DNA of 64,000 nt from positions 27,971 to 91,970 of the forward strand of contig NZ_PYAK01000025.1 in assembly GCF_003264365.1 (NCBI RefSeq), in the 5' to 3' direction. The notes beneath the pieces are model-generated. The model did not search any database. It saw only the letters and a program-made list of their open reading frames with translations, and was not told the origin of the DNA. The stretch's first letter is position 1, and the number at the start of each line of letters is the position of its first letter. This document shows, in pieces, positions 9,608 to 18,080 of this stretch. Position numbers and translations under genes: made by a program. Source of the stretch: Micromonospora noduli (lineage in GTDB: Bacteria; Actinomycetota; Actinomycetes; Mycobacteriales; Micromonosporaceae).

Positions 9608-9874
9608 GTGGCGAACATCAAGTCCCAGATCAAGCGCAACCGGCAGAACGAGAAGGCCCGGCTGCGCAACAAGTCGGTCAAGTCGTCGCTGAAGACCGCC
9701 GTCCGGAAGTTCCACGAGGCTGCCGAGGCCGGTGACGTCGAGAAGGCGACCGCGCTCATGCTGGACGCCTCGCGCAAGCTGGACAAGGCCGTCAGCAAGG
9801 GCGTGATCCACTCCAACCAGGCCGCGAACCGCAAGTCCGCGATCGCGAAGCGCGTGGTGTCGCTCTCCGCCTGA
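9608..9874 (+). CDS. rpsT: 30S ribosomal protein S20
   Basis: An 88-residue, strongly basic helical protein starting MANIKSQIKRNRQNEKAR, the universal S20 opening, and ending with the conserved SNQAANRKSAIAKRV. S20 binds the 5' domain of 16S rRNA early in 30S assembly. The start is GTG at 9608 with a GAGG upstream. It is a single-gene unit, as in most bacteria: a repeat-bearing intergenic region precedes it and a strong terminator follows. holA, commonly its neighbour, is convergent on the other strand. Confidence 0.98.
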   Translation: MANIKSQIKRNRQNEKARLRNKSVKSSLKTAVRKFHEAAEAGDVEKATALMLDASRKLDKAVSKGVIHSNQAANRKSAIAKRVVSLSA

Positions 9875-9900
9875 CGACTTCACCGTCAGACTGATTCGGA

Positions 9901-9927
9901 AAACCCCGGGCCCCAGGCCCGGGGTTT
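9901..9927 (+). terminator. Intrinsic terminator of rpsT
   Basis: A perfect 12-bp stem (AAACCCCGGGCC with its complement), 3-nt loop, T-rich 3' side, 26 nt after the rpsT stop. Because the genes converge it can also end transcripts from the minus strand. Confidence 0.85.
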
Positions 9928-9999
9928 CCGTGTGTCCAGAGGCCGGCCGTGTTCATCCGGACCGGCCGTTCGGTGCGTGGGCCCCGACGGGGTCGGCGC

Positions 10000-10422
10000 T
10001 CAGTCCGACGGGTTGGCCCGCCGGGGCGGTGGCACCTGGTCGGCGGTGATCACCACGCCGGGAACACTGTGCGAGACCCACTCCACCCGGGCTCGGCCGA
10101 CCACCGGTTCCATCTGCCGGCGAAACCGGTCCCGTTCCTGCTCGGGCACGAGCGCGGCGGAGCGGACCACGATCGCGGCCACCATGTCGTTGAGCTTCAC
10201 CATGGCGGCCACCACGACCGGCAGCACCAGCACCGCCCACCAGCTGACCAACTCGGCGAGGGCGAGCAGCACCGCCAGGGCGATGGCACCCTCGAAGAAG
10301 AGAAAGCACAGCACGCCACCGGGGTTGACGAACCGCAGGCCGAGGAGCCGGGCGTAGAGCGGCCGGTAACGCTCCTCGTCCACGGGAATGGTGGCCCACG
10401 CCGGGCGGCTCGCCCCCGTCAC
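10000..10422 (-). CDS. Small membrane protein of unknown function, coupled to holA
   Basis: A 140-residue protein with a soluble N-terminal segment, two adjacent hydrophobic segments (about residues 35-75: CFLFFEGAIALAVLLALAEL and WWAVLVLPVVVAAM) and a cytoplasmic C-terminal half rich in charged residues ending RRANPSD. I do not recognise a named family. The GTG start at 10422 overlaps the holA stop as GTGA, so it is translationally coupled to holA and is the last gene of that unit. This is a common type of lineage-specific small protein; the operon gives no clear functional hint. Confidence 0.72.
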   Translation of the reverse strand: MTGASRPAWATIPVDEERYRPLYARLLGLRFVNPGGVLCFLFFEGAIALAVLLALAELVSWWAVLVLPVVVAAMVKLNDMVAAIVVRSAALVPEQERDRFRRQMEPVVGRARVEWVSHSVPGVVITADQVPPPRRANPSD

Positions 10423-11399
10423 CTGGTGCTGCCCTGCCGGGCCGCCGCGACCGAGAAGACCGCACGCTCCAGGGCGTACGCCCGGTCGTCGGAGCCGCCC
10501 TTGACGGCCGCGTTGCACTCGGCGGCGACCTGCATGGCCCGGACCAGGCCCTCCGGCGTCCAGCCCCGCCCCTGCCGCTGCGCCCGCTCGATCTTCCAGG
10601 CGGGCATTCCGAGGCTGCTGGCGAGCTGGTACGGACTACCTCGCCCAGCCGACGCCACCCGGGCCACAGTGCGCACCCCGTCGGCCAGGGCGTCGGCGAT
10701 GGGCACCGGGTCGACCCCGACGTGCAGGGCCCAGCGCAGCGCCTCAAGCGCCCCCGGCACGTCGCCGACCATGGTGGCGTCCGCCACCGTGAAGCCGGTC
10801 ACCTCGACCCGGCCCCGGTAGTAACGGGAGACCGTCTCGGCGCTGATCCGCCCATCGGTGTCGGCGACCAGTTGGGAGCAGGCGGCAGCCAGCTCACGCA
10901 TGTCGTTGCCGACCGCGGCGATGAGCGCCTCGGCGGCGTCGTCGGTGCACTTTCCCCCGGCCCGGCGGATCTCGTCGCGAACGAAGGCCACCCGGTCGCG
11001 GTGCCCCTTGAGCTTGGCGGCCGGGACCACCGTCGCGCCGGCCGCCCGCAGACCGTCGGCGAACGCCTTGCCCTTGGCACCGCCCAGGTGCAGCACCAGC
11101 AGCTGGACCTCCGGGTCGGGATTCTTCGCGTACGCCAACAGCGCGGCGACCAGGTCCTTGCGGGCGTCCTGGCCGGAACGCAGGATCAGCAGCCGCCGAC
11201 CGCCGAACAGCGAGGGGCTGAGCATCTCGGCGATCTCGCCGACGGTGAGCGCACTGGCCTGGTACTCGCGGACGTCCACCTCGGGGTCGACACTGCGAAC
11301 CTTCGCGACAGCTTCGGTGACCGCGCGCGTGGCGAGCAGTTCCTCGTCACCGAGGACGAGCAGAATGGGGGCGAGGCTGGCGGGGGTCACGCCGCCCAT
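10419..11399 (-). CDS. holA: DNA polymerase III subunit delta
   Basis: A 326-residue delta subunit of the clamp loader. The N-terminal AAA+-like part reads LVLGDEELLATRAVTEAV, then SLFGGRRLLILRSGQD, the middle has GNDMRELAAACSQL (lid domain) and the C-terminal collar domain ends with the GSDDRAYALERAVF signature typical of actinobacterial HolA. It opens the beta sliding clamp for loading at primed sites. The ATG at 11399 is preferred on homology; alternatives are GTG at 11390 and ATG at 11435. Position between comEC and rpsT is the conserved actinobacterial arrangement. Confidence 0.93.
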   Translation of the reverse strand: MGGVTPASLAPILLVLGDEELLATRAVTEAVAKVRSVDPEVDVREYQASALTVGEIAEMLSPSLFGGRRLLILRSGQDARKDLVAALLAYAKNPDPEVQLLVLHLGGAKGKAFADGLRAAGATVVPAAKLKGHRDRVAFVRDEIRRAGGKCTDDAAEALIAAVGNDMRELAAACSQLVADTDGRISAETVSRYYRGRVEVTGFTVADATMVGDVPGALEALRWALHVGVDPVPIADALADGVRTVARVASAGRGSPYQLASSLGMPAWKIERAQRQGRGWTPEGLVRAMQVAAECNAAVKGGSDDRAYALERAVFSVAAARQGSTR

Positions 11400-11534
11400 A
11401 TTCGCACGGCCTGCGGCGGGATCGTGCCTGCTCATTCGCTGCTTGATCGGCGCAGCCCGCACACAGCGCAAATCCAGACATCCAACTCAATTCCCCGTTT
11501 AATCCGCAATTCGTCCGATTAATCGGAGACCTAT

Positions 11535-13991
11535 TCAAGGCCGTCGGCCCGCGGGCACACCTCGCCGGGCTACCGCCAGACCGTCGCCCGTTCGGACCGC
11601 CGCCACGTCGCCGTCCGTGTCGGTGCGCAGCACCCGCACGCCGCTCCTGCCAAGGTGGGCGAGCAGCCCCGGACTCGGGTGCCCGTAGGTGTTGCCGGTG
11701 CCCACCGGCACGAGCGCCACCGTCGGCCGGACCGCGTCGAGGAAGCCCGGGTCCTGGTACGCCGACCCGTGGTGCGCGACCTTCAACACGTCCGCCCGTA
11801 ACTGGCCGGGGGCCGCCCGCGCCACCATCGCGTGCTGCTCCTCGGTCTCCGCGTCGCCGGCCAACAGGATCCGTACCCCGGCCACCGTGGCGCGCAGCAC
11901 CAGCGAGTTGTTGTTCGGGTCGGACCTGGTTCCGGCCAGCGGGTACGGCGGGCCGAGCACCAGCAGATCGACCCCGCCCACTGGGTGGCGAGCGCCGGCA
12001 ACGGTGCTCAGCAGCGCGGCCCGCCCGCCAGTGGCCGCCACCCGAACCAGGTCCCTACCGCTCTCCGGGTCGGTGGACGACGGCGTCAGCACGGCACCCA
12101 CCCGCCGCCCCCGGAACACCCCGGCCACCCCACCCACGTGGTCCGCGTGGAAGTGACTGATCACCAGCAGGGGCACCTCCCGTACGCCGAGCCGACGTAG
12201 GCAACCGTCCACCGCACCCGGTTCCGGCCCGGCGTCCACCACCACGGCCCGGCCGGGGTCGACCGGGAGCACCAGGGCGTCGCCCTGCCCCACCGCGCAG
12301 GCCACCACCACCCAACCGGCGGGCGGCCAGCCAGCGGCCAGCAGCCGAACCGGCAGGGCACCCAGCACGGCGGCGACCCCAACGACCGCCACCAGTCGGC
12401 GTACGAGTGGCCGGCGCACCGCGATCAGCAGCGCGACGGTCAGCCCGGTCAGCAGCAGGGCACCGGGAACCCCGCCCGGCCACGGCACTGTGCCACCTGG
12501 CAGTCGAGCACCCTGGCGGGCGATGAGCACCAGCCACCAGGCCGGCCAACTCGCCAGCCACGCGACGAACTCGGCGCCGGCCGGCCAGATCGGCGACACC
12601 ATGGCCGCCAGCACGCCCAGCACTGTCGCTGGCGCGATGGCCGGCACCGCCAGCAGGTTTGCCGGTACCGCCACCAGGCTCACCGTCCCGGAGATCCCGG
12701 CGACGACCGGGCCGCAGGCAAGTTGGGCAGCAGCCGGCACGGCCAGCGCCTCGGCCAGCCCAGGCGGGACGCCTCGCCGACGCAATCCGTCCCGCCAACG
12801 CGGCGCGAGCAGCAGCAGGCCACCGGTGGCCAGCACGGAGAGCGCGAACCCGGGATCCCCGGCCAACTCGGGGTCGACGAGCACCAGCACTGTCACGGCG
12901 GCGGCCAGCGCGGGCAGCGCCGCCCGAGGTCGACCGGCGGCGAGCGCGGCGAGCCCGATCGCTCCCATCGTGGCTGCCCGTACGACGCTCGGCGACGGGC
13001 GGACCAGGATGACGAACCCCACCAGCGCCACCCCACACAGCGCGGCGGCGAGCCACGGGCCGGCGCGCGACCACCGGGCCAGCAACAACACCGCACCCAC
13101 CACGATCGCCACGTTGGAGCCGGAGACCGCGTTGAGGTGGGTCATCCCGGTGGCCTGGAAGTCCGCCTCGACGGCGGGTGGCAGTCGACTGGTGTCGCCC
13201 ACCACCAGACCGGGCAGCAGCCCACCGGGGTCGTCGGGCAGCGGCGCGCAGGCCCGTTGCAGGCCGGTACGCAGCGTACCGGCGGCGCGCTGCGCCCAGG
13301 ACGGCGCGCCGTGCCGTTCCGGCGGACCGTTGGTGCTGAGCACCGCCGCGGTGAGGTCGCCGCCGCGCGGAACGCCGAGCCGGCCGTCGACGGTGAGGCG
13401 CTGTCCGGGCAGCAGGCCCCGCCACGCCGGATCGGTCGCCAGGACCAGTAGCCGCACCGACGCGTGGATCCGTCGACCATCCGGGCCGGTGAGCCGGACC
13501 TGCTCGGACGACACCAGCAGCATCCCCGGCCGCCCGGCGCTCCGAAGCGGGCGCGGGTCGTCCCGGACGACCAGGTCGGCGGTGATCGGAGCGCGTTGCT
13601 CCGCAAGGGCACGGATCGCCGGCGCGTCGCGAACGGCGAGCCGGGCGGCGGTGGCCGCACCACCGCAGACCACACCGAGGCCGACCGCCACGGCCACCCA
13701 CCCGTAGCGCCGCACCGCTGTTCGGGGACGGCCGAGGCGGCCGAGCAGATGCGCAGCACCAATTGCCGTCAGACCGGCCCCCGTGCTGGCCACCAGCAGC
13801 GTGGCGCGGCTGCCAAGGTGCAGGCCGGCGAGCGCCGTGAGCCAGGCCGCCACGGCGAGCCCAGCCAGTCGCAGATCCGGCGGCTCCGACCGGGCCCCGC
13901 CAACCGGTGGCGCGGCCTGCGCCGACCCAGCCGGCGGCCCGGGCTGAGCCCCGCCGGCCGGTGGGTCAGCGGTCACGGAAAACCCGCTCAC
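11535..13991 (-). CDS. comEC: ComEC/Rec2 family DNA-uptake channel protein
   Basis: An 818-residue polytopic membrane protein. An N-terminal Pro/Gly-rich tail leads to two membrane segments and a DUF4131-type region, then the Competence domain with the THLNAVSGSN signature near residue 282 and several membrane spans, and finally a C-terminal metallo-beta-lactamase-like domain with SHFHADHVGG near 610 and VAHHGS further on. ComEC forms the channel carrying single-stranded DNA across the membrane; the C-terminal domain is the proposed nuclease. The start overlaps the comEA stop (ATGA at 13988-13991). Competence is rarely shown in this group, so a role in DNA uptake is family knowledge only. Confidence 0.95.
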   Translation of the reverse strand: MSGFSVTADPPAGGAQPGPPAGSAQAAPPVGGARSEPPDLRLAGLAVAAWLTALAGLHLGSRATLLVASTGAGLTAIGAAHLLGRLGRPRTAVRRYGWVAVAVGLGVVCGGAATAARLAVRDAPAIRALAEQRAPITADLVVRDDPRPLRSAGRPGMLLVSSEQVRLTGPDGRRIHASVRLLVLATDPAWRGLLPGQRLTVDGRLGVPRGGDLTAAVLSTNGPPERHGAPSWAQRAAGTLRTGLQRACAPLPDDPGGLLPGLVVGDTSRLPPAVEADFQATGMTHLNAVSGSNVAIVVGAVLLLARWSRAGPWLAAALCGVALVGFVILVRPSPSVVRAATMGAIGLAALAAGRPRAALPALAAAVTVLVLVDPELAGDPGFALSVLATGGLLLLAPRWRDGLRRRGVPPGLAEALAVPAAAQLACGPVVAGISGTVSLVAVPANLLAVPAIAPATVLGVLAAMVSPIWPAGAEFVAWLASWPAWWLVLIARQGARLPGGTVPWPGGVPGALLLTGLTVALLIAVRRPLVRRLVAVVGVAAVLGALPVRLLAAGWPPAGWVVVACAVGQGDALVLPVDPGRAVVVDAGPEPGAVDGCLRRLGVREVPLLVISHFHADHVGGVAGVFRGRRVGAVLTPSSTDPESGRDLVRVAATGGRAALLSTVAGARHPVGGVDLLVLGPPYPLAGTRSDPNNNSLVLRATVAGVRILLAGDAETEEQHAMVARAAPGQLRADVLKVAHHGSAYQDPGFLDAVRPTVALVPVGTGNTYGHPSPGLLAHLGRSGVRVLRTDTDGDVAAVRTGDGLAVARRGVPAGRRP

Positions 13992-14824
13992 ACCGTCACC
14001 AGATCCTTGAGCTGCTCATACCGTGCGTCGCCGATCCCGTCGACCTGGCGCAGGTCGCCAACGGACTTGAACCCGCCGTGCTGATCGCGATGGGCGAGGA
14101 TCCGTTGGGCGAGCACCGGCCCGACCCCGGGCAGCGCGTCGAGCTGGGCCAGTGTCGCGGTGTTGAGGTTCAGCGGCCCGGCGGCGGGAGCCGCACCGCC
14201 CGCCGCAGGCCCGGCCGCACCGCCCGGCACCGGCGGTGGCGTCACCCCGACCACGATCAGCTCGCCGTCGGTGACCTTGCGGGCGGGGTTGAGCAGCGCC
14301 ACGTCGACCCCCGGGAGCGCGCCGCCGGCCGCCTGCACCGCGTCGGCGAGACGGGACCCGGCCGGCAGGCGTACCAAACCGGGTTTTCGGACCTTGCCCG
14401 CGACCGCCACCACCAGCTCGGCGGAGCTGGACACGCTCGGATCACCCACCGGTGCGGCCGACGCGGCGTCGCTGGCCAGCGGGGCGACCGGCTCCGACTG
14501 CGGCCGGGCCTGCCAGGCCCAACCTGCCGCACCCGCGACCACCACCACGGCGACCACCGCCAACGCCCGCACGCCCCGCCGCCCAGGGTCGAACGCCGAC
14601 GGGCCGGGCAACCGCGACTCGGGCGGGAGCGCAGGGCCGTCCGAGGACGGTTCCGCGAGCGGCACTGCGGGCCGGAAGGACGGTACGTCCGCGGGCTGCG
14701 CGTGGACCAGGGACGACGGGGGTACGCCCGCGAGCGGCACCTCCGGCCGGGGCAGCGGTGCGACAGCCGCCTCCGTCAGCCGGCGCAGGCGCTGGCGTAC
14801 CTCTGTCTCCTCGTCGTGCGACAC
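13988..14824 (-). CDS. comEA: ComEA family DNA-binding membrane protein
   Basis: A 278-residue protein: cytoplasmic Pro-rich N-terminus, one membrane anchor (about 87-104), a SLBB domain (136-193), a Gly/Ala/Pro linker, and a C-terminal helix-hairpin-helix domain (218-278) with LNLNTATLAQLDALPGVGP. ComEA binds double-stranded DNA outside the membrane and hands it to ComEC. It is the first gene of a comEA-comEC unit joined by ATGA overlap. Two exact TTGTCCACA sites lie 52 and 71 bases upstream of the ATG, which may place the operon under DnaA influence. Confidence 0.93.
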   Translation of the reverse strand: MSHDEETEVRQRLRRLTEAAVAPLPRPEVPLAGVPPSSLVHAQPADVPSFRPAVPLAEPSSDGPALPPESRLPGPSAFDPGRRGVRALAVVAVVVVAGAAGWAWQARPQSEPVAPLASDAASAAPVGDPSVSSSAELVVAVAGKVRKPGLVRLPAGSRLADAVQAAGGALPGVDVALLNPARKVTDGELIVVGVTPPPVPGGAAGPAAGGAAPAAGPLNLNTATLAQLDALPGVGPVLAQRILAHRDQHGGFKSVGDLRQVDGIGDARYEQLKDLVTV

Positions 14825-14875
14825 AGCGCGACGCTATGGCGGCAGCCGTGATGGTGGAGGTAGACGGCGTCGTCC

Positions 14876-14903
14876 TGTGGACAAGCAACGCCACTGTGGA
14901 CAA
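14876..14903 (-). promoter_or_regulatory. Two DnaA-box type sites (TTGTCCACA) upstream of comEA
   Basis: TTGTCCACA occurs exactly at 14876-14884 and 14895-14903 on the minus strand, same orientation, 19 bp apart. This 9-mer is the DnaA box consensus in high-GC actinobacteria. There is no AT-rich unwinding region and no dnaA/dnaN nearby, so this is not oriC; a regulatory or titration site is more likely. Confidence 0.55.
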
Positions 14904-15020
14904 CGCCCTGATCATGCCTCGATCTGCTATGGGCGCAGACGGCAGCTACGCCGTGCGCCGCGACGTCAAGGCCGCAACGCCGGGCGCGCTCGGCCGGCCC
15001 GCCATGTCGAACTGCCAAGG

Positions 15021-15066
15021 AGCGGTATACCTCAGAGGCATAAATATGCCTCTGAGGTATACCGCT
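15021..15066. repeat. Long palindrome, GGTATACCTC family, copy 1
   Basis: Perfect 22-bp arms (15021-15042 and 15045-15066) around an AA centre. The core GGTATACCTC...GAGGTATACC with a TAAATA centre recurs at 47803-47854. It lies 90 nt past the stop of the VOC gene and about 200 nt upstream of comEA, so it may terminate VOC transcription; it may also be a dispersed palindromic element. The rest of the 331-base gap (14825-15155) holds the DnaA-type sites and nothing else I can identify. Confidence 0.85.
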
Positions 15067-15155
15067 TAATGCCGGATCCGCCCCGACGAAGGTGACCGAC
15101 GGTGATCGGCCTTGCCGCACTCCGTCCACAGGTCGGTGTGTGCCGCGATCAGCCC

Positions 15156-15530
15156 CTACAGGTACGGCCGGGTGATGATCTCGATCGCGTGGCCGGCAGG
15201 GTCGAAGAAGTAGAAGCCCCGGCCACCGTGCTCGGTGTTGGTCTCCCCCTCCCGCTTCAGCTGCGGGTCGGCCCAGTACGTGATGCCGCGTCCCTCGACG
15301 AACGCCAGGCACCGCACGAACAACTCGTCGTCGACGAGGAACGCGTAGTGCTGCATCTGGATGTCCACCGGCGGCTCGGCGAACTGGAGCAGCACACCCT
15401 CGTCCAGTTGGACGTTGGCGAACGGCCCCCACGATGGCGCCTCCGGCAGCTCGAACAACTCCCGGTAGAACGCGGCCGAGGCGCTCTTGTCCTTGCTGGC
15501 GATGATGGTGTGGTTGAACGTGACTGTCAT
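15156..15530 (-). CDS. VOC (glyoxalase/dioxygenase superfamily) protein
   Basis: A 124-residue single-domain VOC protein. It has the paired beta-alpha-beta-beta-beta units, with NHTIIASKDKSASAAFYRELFEL at the start and GRGFYFFDPAGHAIEIITRPYL at the end. Candidate metal ligands are H7 near the N-terminus and the C-terminal glutamate in HAIEI, the usual pattern for metal-dependent members. Substrate unknown. It stands alone, bounded downstream by the long palindrome and upstream by a 240-base gap that has a possible operator at 15646-15662. Confidence 0.85.
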   Translation of the reverse strand: MTVTFNHTIIASKDKSASAAFYRELFELPEAPSWGPFANVQLDEGVLLQFAEPPVDIQMQHYAFLVDDELFVRCLAFVEGRGITYWADPQLKREGETNTEHGGRGFYFFDPAGHAIEIITRPYL

Positions 15531-15645
15531 CCGTACCGTCTTCTTCCCGGTCGATCCGAAGACCCGACCGGAGGCCCACAGCGTTCACCCAGCCACACAG
15601 ATGACGAAGCCCCGAGGGCACCGACGCCCCGGATCCCGCACGAGA

Positions 15646-15662
15646 GACGCGTATATCGCGTC
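15646..15662 (-). promoter_or_regulatory. Possible operator upstream of the VOC gene
   Basis: GACGCG and CGCGTC flank TATAT, giving a 17-base palindrome over the only TATA-like sequence in this gap, 116 nt before the VOC start. A regulator site overlapping a -10 element is plausible but untested. Confidence 0.3.
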
Positions 15663-15770
15663 GATCTCGGCGTGGTGGCTGAAGTAGCCAGAACCTCCGG
15701 GGGGTAGGCCCATCTGGGGCGCGCACGGAGGCTAACACGGCGACACGGAGCAGCGGCGCGACGAGGGCGG

Positions 15771-16544
15771 TCAGCGGGCCTCCGGGTCGAGGCCGAGTAC
15801 GGCCCGTCCGCCGTCCACCGGCAGCGTCACCCCGTTGACGAAGCTCGCCGCGGGCGACAGCAGGTACGCGACCGCCTCGGCCACCTCCTCGGCCCGCCCG
15901 ATGCGGCCCACCGGGTGCAGCCGGGTCAGCTCGGCGTCGATCCACTGGGCCTGGGTGGGCTCCTGGGTGGCGAGGAATTCGGCGTGCCGCTCGGTGGCGA
16001 TCGAGCCGAGCGCGACCGCGTTGGCGCGGATGCCGTGCCGGCCGTACTCGACGGCCAGCGCCCGGGTGAGCCCTTCCACGGCGGCCTTCGCCGTCGCGTA
16101 CGGCAGGGCACCGGACACCGGTCGGCGGGCCTGGTGCGACGAGACGTTGACGATCGCGCCGCCGGCGGCGCGGGCCAGGAAGCGGCGGACGGCGACCGCG
16201 GCGCCCACCACGGCCGGGCGCAGGTTCAACCCGATCAGCTCCAGCACCGTGTCGGCGGACGCGGTGTGCAGCGTGGCGTCGCGGAAGACCGCTGCGTTGT
16301 TCACCCAGCCGGTCAGCGGCGCGGCCCGGTCGGCCAGCTCGGCGGCGTGCTCGGCCACCTGCTCGTCGGCGGCGTCACCGACCACCGCGACGAGCCGATC
16401 GGCGGCCGGATGGTCGGCCAACCAGTCGACCGCGTCGGCGTCGCGTTCGAGTACGACGATGGTGGCGCCGGTCGCCAGCAGCCGTTCCACCACGGCCCGG
16501 CCGACACCGCGACCACCTCCGGTCACCACGCACGACGTGGGCAC
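15771..16544 (-). CDS. SDR family NAD(P)-dependent oxidoreductase
   Basis: A 257-residue classical short-chain dehydrogenase. The Rossmann signature TGGGRGVG is at 8-15, the NNAA motif at 82-85, the catalytic serine in VSSHQ near 135, and YATAK gives the catalytic tyrosine Y149 and lysine K153. The C-terminus closes with NGVTLPVDGG. Substrate not predictable. It starts three bases after the stop of the DegV gene, so both are likely co-transcribed from the DegV promoter. Confidence 0.92.
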   Translation of the reverse strand: MPTSCVVTGGGRGVGRAVVERLLATGATIVVLERDADAVDWLADHPAADRLVAVVGDAADEQVAEHAAELADRAAPLTGWVNNAAVFRDATLHTASADTVLELIGLNLRPAVVGAAVAVRRFLARAAGGAIVNVSSHQARRPVSGALPYATAKAAVEGLTRALAVEYGRHGIRANAVALGSIATERHAEFLATQEPTQAQWIDAELTRLHPVGRIGRAEEVAEAVAYLLSPAASFVNGVTLPVDGGRAVLGLDPEAR

Positions 16545-16547
16545 GGC

Positions 16548-17402
16548 TCAGCCCTCCGGTCGGCGGTGGACGACCACGCAGGCCAGGCCCGGCCCGGCGT
16601 GCGCGGCGACGACGGCACCCGCCTCGGAGACGTACGTGTCGTGCAGCCGGTCACCGAACCGCTCGGTCAGCGCGGCGCGCAACGCCTCGGCCCGTTGCGG
16701 CGCGGCCAGGTGGTGCACCCCGAGATCCACGTCGTCGCCGTCGGCCGCCTCGACGGCCAGGTCCACGAGACGGGCCACTCCCCGGCTGGCGGTGCGGACC
16801 TTCTCCCGCAGCACGATCGCCCCGTCCGGCATGTGCATGATCGGCTTGACGGACAGCGCGGTGCCGACCAACGCCTCGGCCGCGTTGATCCGGCCGCCCC
16901 GGCGCAGGAACTCCAGCGTGTCGACGTAGAACCAGACGGTGGTGCGGGCGATGGCGGCGAGCGCCGCGTCGCGTACAGCGGCAAGGTCGGCGCCGGCCTC
17001 GGCGGCGGTGGCGGCGGCGATGGCCGGGAAGCCGAGCCCCATGCCCGCCGAGCGGCTGTCCACGACCTCGACCCGGCCGTCCAGGTCGGCGGCGGCGAGC
17101 CGGGCGGCCTCCACCGTGCCGGACAGCGCGGCGGAGATGTGCACCGAGACGATCCCGTCGGCGCCGGCGTCGAGCAGTCGGCGGTACGTGCGGGCGAACT
17201 GCTCGGGTGCCGGGCGGGAGGTGGTCGCGGTGACCCGGCGGGCGCTCAGCGCCAGTGTGGCGTCGGCCGGCTGGGTCTCCACCCCCTCCAGCCCTTCCGC
17301 GCCGTTGAGCACGACGGTCAACGGCACGACGGTCAGCCGGTGCGCCTGCACCAGCTCGGACGGAAGGTAGGCGGTGGAGTCGATGACAACCGCGACGGGC
17401 AT
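16548..17402 (-). CDS. DegV family fatty acid-binding protein
   Basis: A 284-residue DegV protein starting MPVAVVIDSTAYLP. Family landmarks are the DSTA motif near residue 8, TSRPAPEQF, HISAALSGT, DSRSAGMGLG and the C-terminal AHAGPGL. DegV/FakB proteins bind a fatty acid and present it to a FakA kinase in Gram-positive bacteria; no FakA is adjacent here. The ATG at 17402 is chosen over one three codons upstream because a TAGCGT box lies exactly 7 nt before it, indicating a leaderless transcript. It probably shares a transcript with the downstream SDR gene. Confidence 0.92.
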   Translation of the reverse strand: MPVAVVIDSTAYLPSELVQAHRLTVVPLTVVLNGAEGLEGVETQPADATLALSARRVTATTSRPAPEQFARTYRRLLDAGADGIVSVHISAALSGTVEAARLAAADLDGRVEVVDSRSAGMGLGFPAIAAATAAEAGADLAAVRDAALAAIARTTVWFYVDTLEFLRRGGRINAAEALVGTALSVKPIMHMPDGAIVLREKVRTASRGVARLVDLAVEAADGDDVDLGVHHLAAPQRAEALRAALTERFGDRLHDTYVSEAGAVVAAHAGPGLACVVVHRRPEG

Positions 17403-17409
17403 GCCCGGC

Positions 17410-17415
17410 ACGCTA
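17410..17415 (-). promoter_or_regulatory. -10 box for a probably leaderless DegV transcript
   Basis: TAGCGT on the minus strand, 7 nt before the ATG at 17402, with no ribosome binding site between. It also decides the start codon. Confidence 0.5.
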
Positions 17416-17450
17416 GCCGATCGAGGCCGGGAACGCCGAGGCGCGAGTAC

Positions 17451-18080
17451 TCAGACCGCGTCGACGGCGACCGGGGCGGTGATCAGGCCGACGTTGTGCG
17501 CCCGCAACTGCCAGCCGCGGACGTCGTCGTGGCGCAGCTCGGTCCAGTGGCAGTTGGCCAGCGAACCGATGGTGCGCAGCACGGCAGTGTCCCAACCGAG
17601 CAGGTGACCGATGCCCTGCCGGGAGCCGCCACCGTGAGTGGCGATCACCACGGTGCCGCCCGGGGCCGCATCGGCTGCCTCCTGTAGCGCGGCACCGACC
17701 CGCTCACCGAGGTCGTGCAGGGGCTCCAGATCCGCGCCCGGGTCGGGGTCGCCGGCCCGCCAGCGCGCGTACTCCTCGGGGAAACGCTCGGCGACCTCGG
17801 TGAGGTGCAGACCCTGCCACTGGCCGAAGTGCCGCTCGCGCAGCCGGGCGTCGGTGCGTACCGGTAGACCCGTCAGCGCGGCGAGCGCGGCGGCGGTGTC
17901 GGCGGCGCGGCTCAGGTCGCTGGCCACGATGGCGTCGGGCCGCAGCCCCGCGAGCAGCGGGGCGGCGGCGCGGGCCTGGTCGCGGCCAAGCTCGTTGAGG
18001 GGTACGTCGGTCTGCCCCTGGACGCGGTTGGCGGCGTTCCAGTCGGTGTTGCCGTGCCGCCAGACGATCAGTCGGGTCAT
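17451..18080 (-). CDS. Histidine phosphatase (phosphoglycerate mutase-like) family protein
   Basis: A 209-residue branch-one histidine phosphatase. The catalytic RHG motif is at 8-10 (H9), LSRAADTA and the acid/base glutamate region LRERHFGQWQGL follow, and the second conserved histidine lies in ATHGGG. The family includes phosphoglycerate mutases and broad phosphatases; in mycobacteria the gene next to rsfS encodes glucosyl-3-phosphoglycerate phosphatase GpgP, which is a plausible identity by position. The start overlaps the rsfS stop as ATGA, so rsfS and this gene form one unit. Confidence 0.9.
   Translation of the reverse strand: MTRLIVWRHGNTDWNAANRVQGQTDVPLNELGRDQARAAAPLLAGLRPDAIVASDLSRAADTAAALAALTGLPVRTDARLRERHFGQWQGLHLTEVAERFPEEYARWRAGDPDPGADLEPLHDLGERVGAALQEAADAAPGGTVVIATHGGGSRQGIGHLLGWDTAVLRTIGSLANCHWTELRHDDVRGWQLRAHNVGLITAPVAVDAV

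Noticed and set aside
14876..14903. Chromosomal replication origin
   Set aside because: Only two DnaA-type boxes, no AT-rich unwinding region and no dnaA, dnaN or gyr genes nearby.
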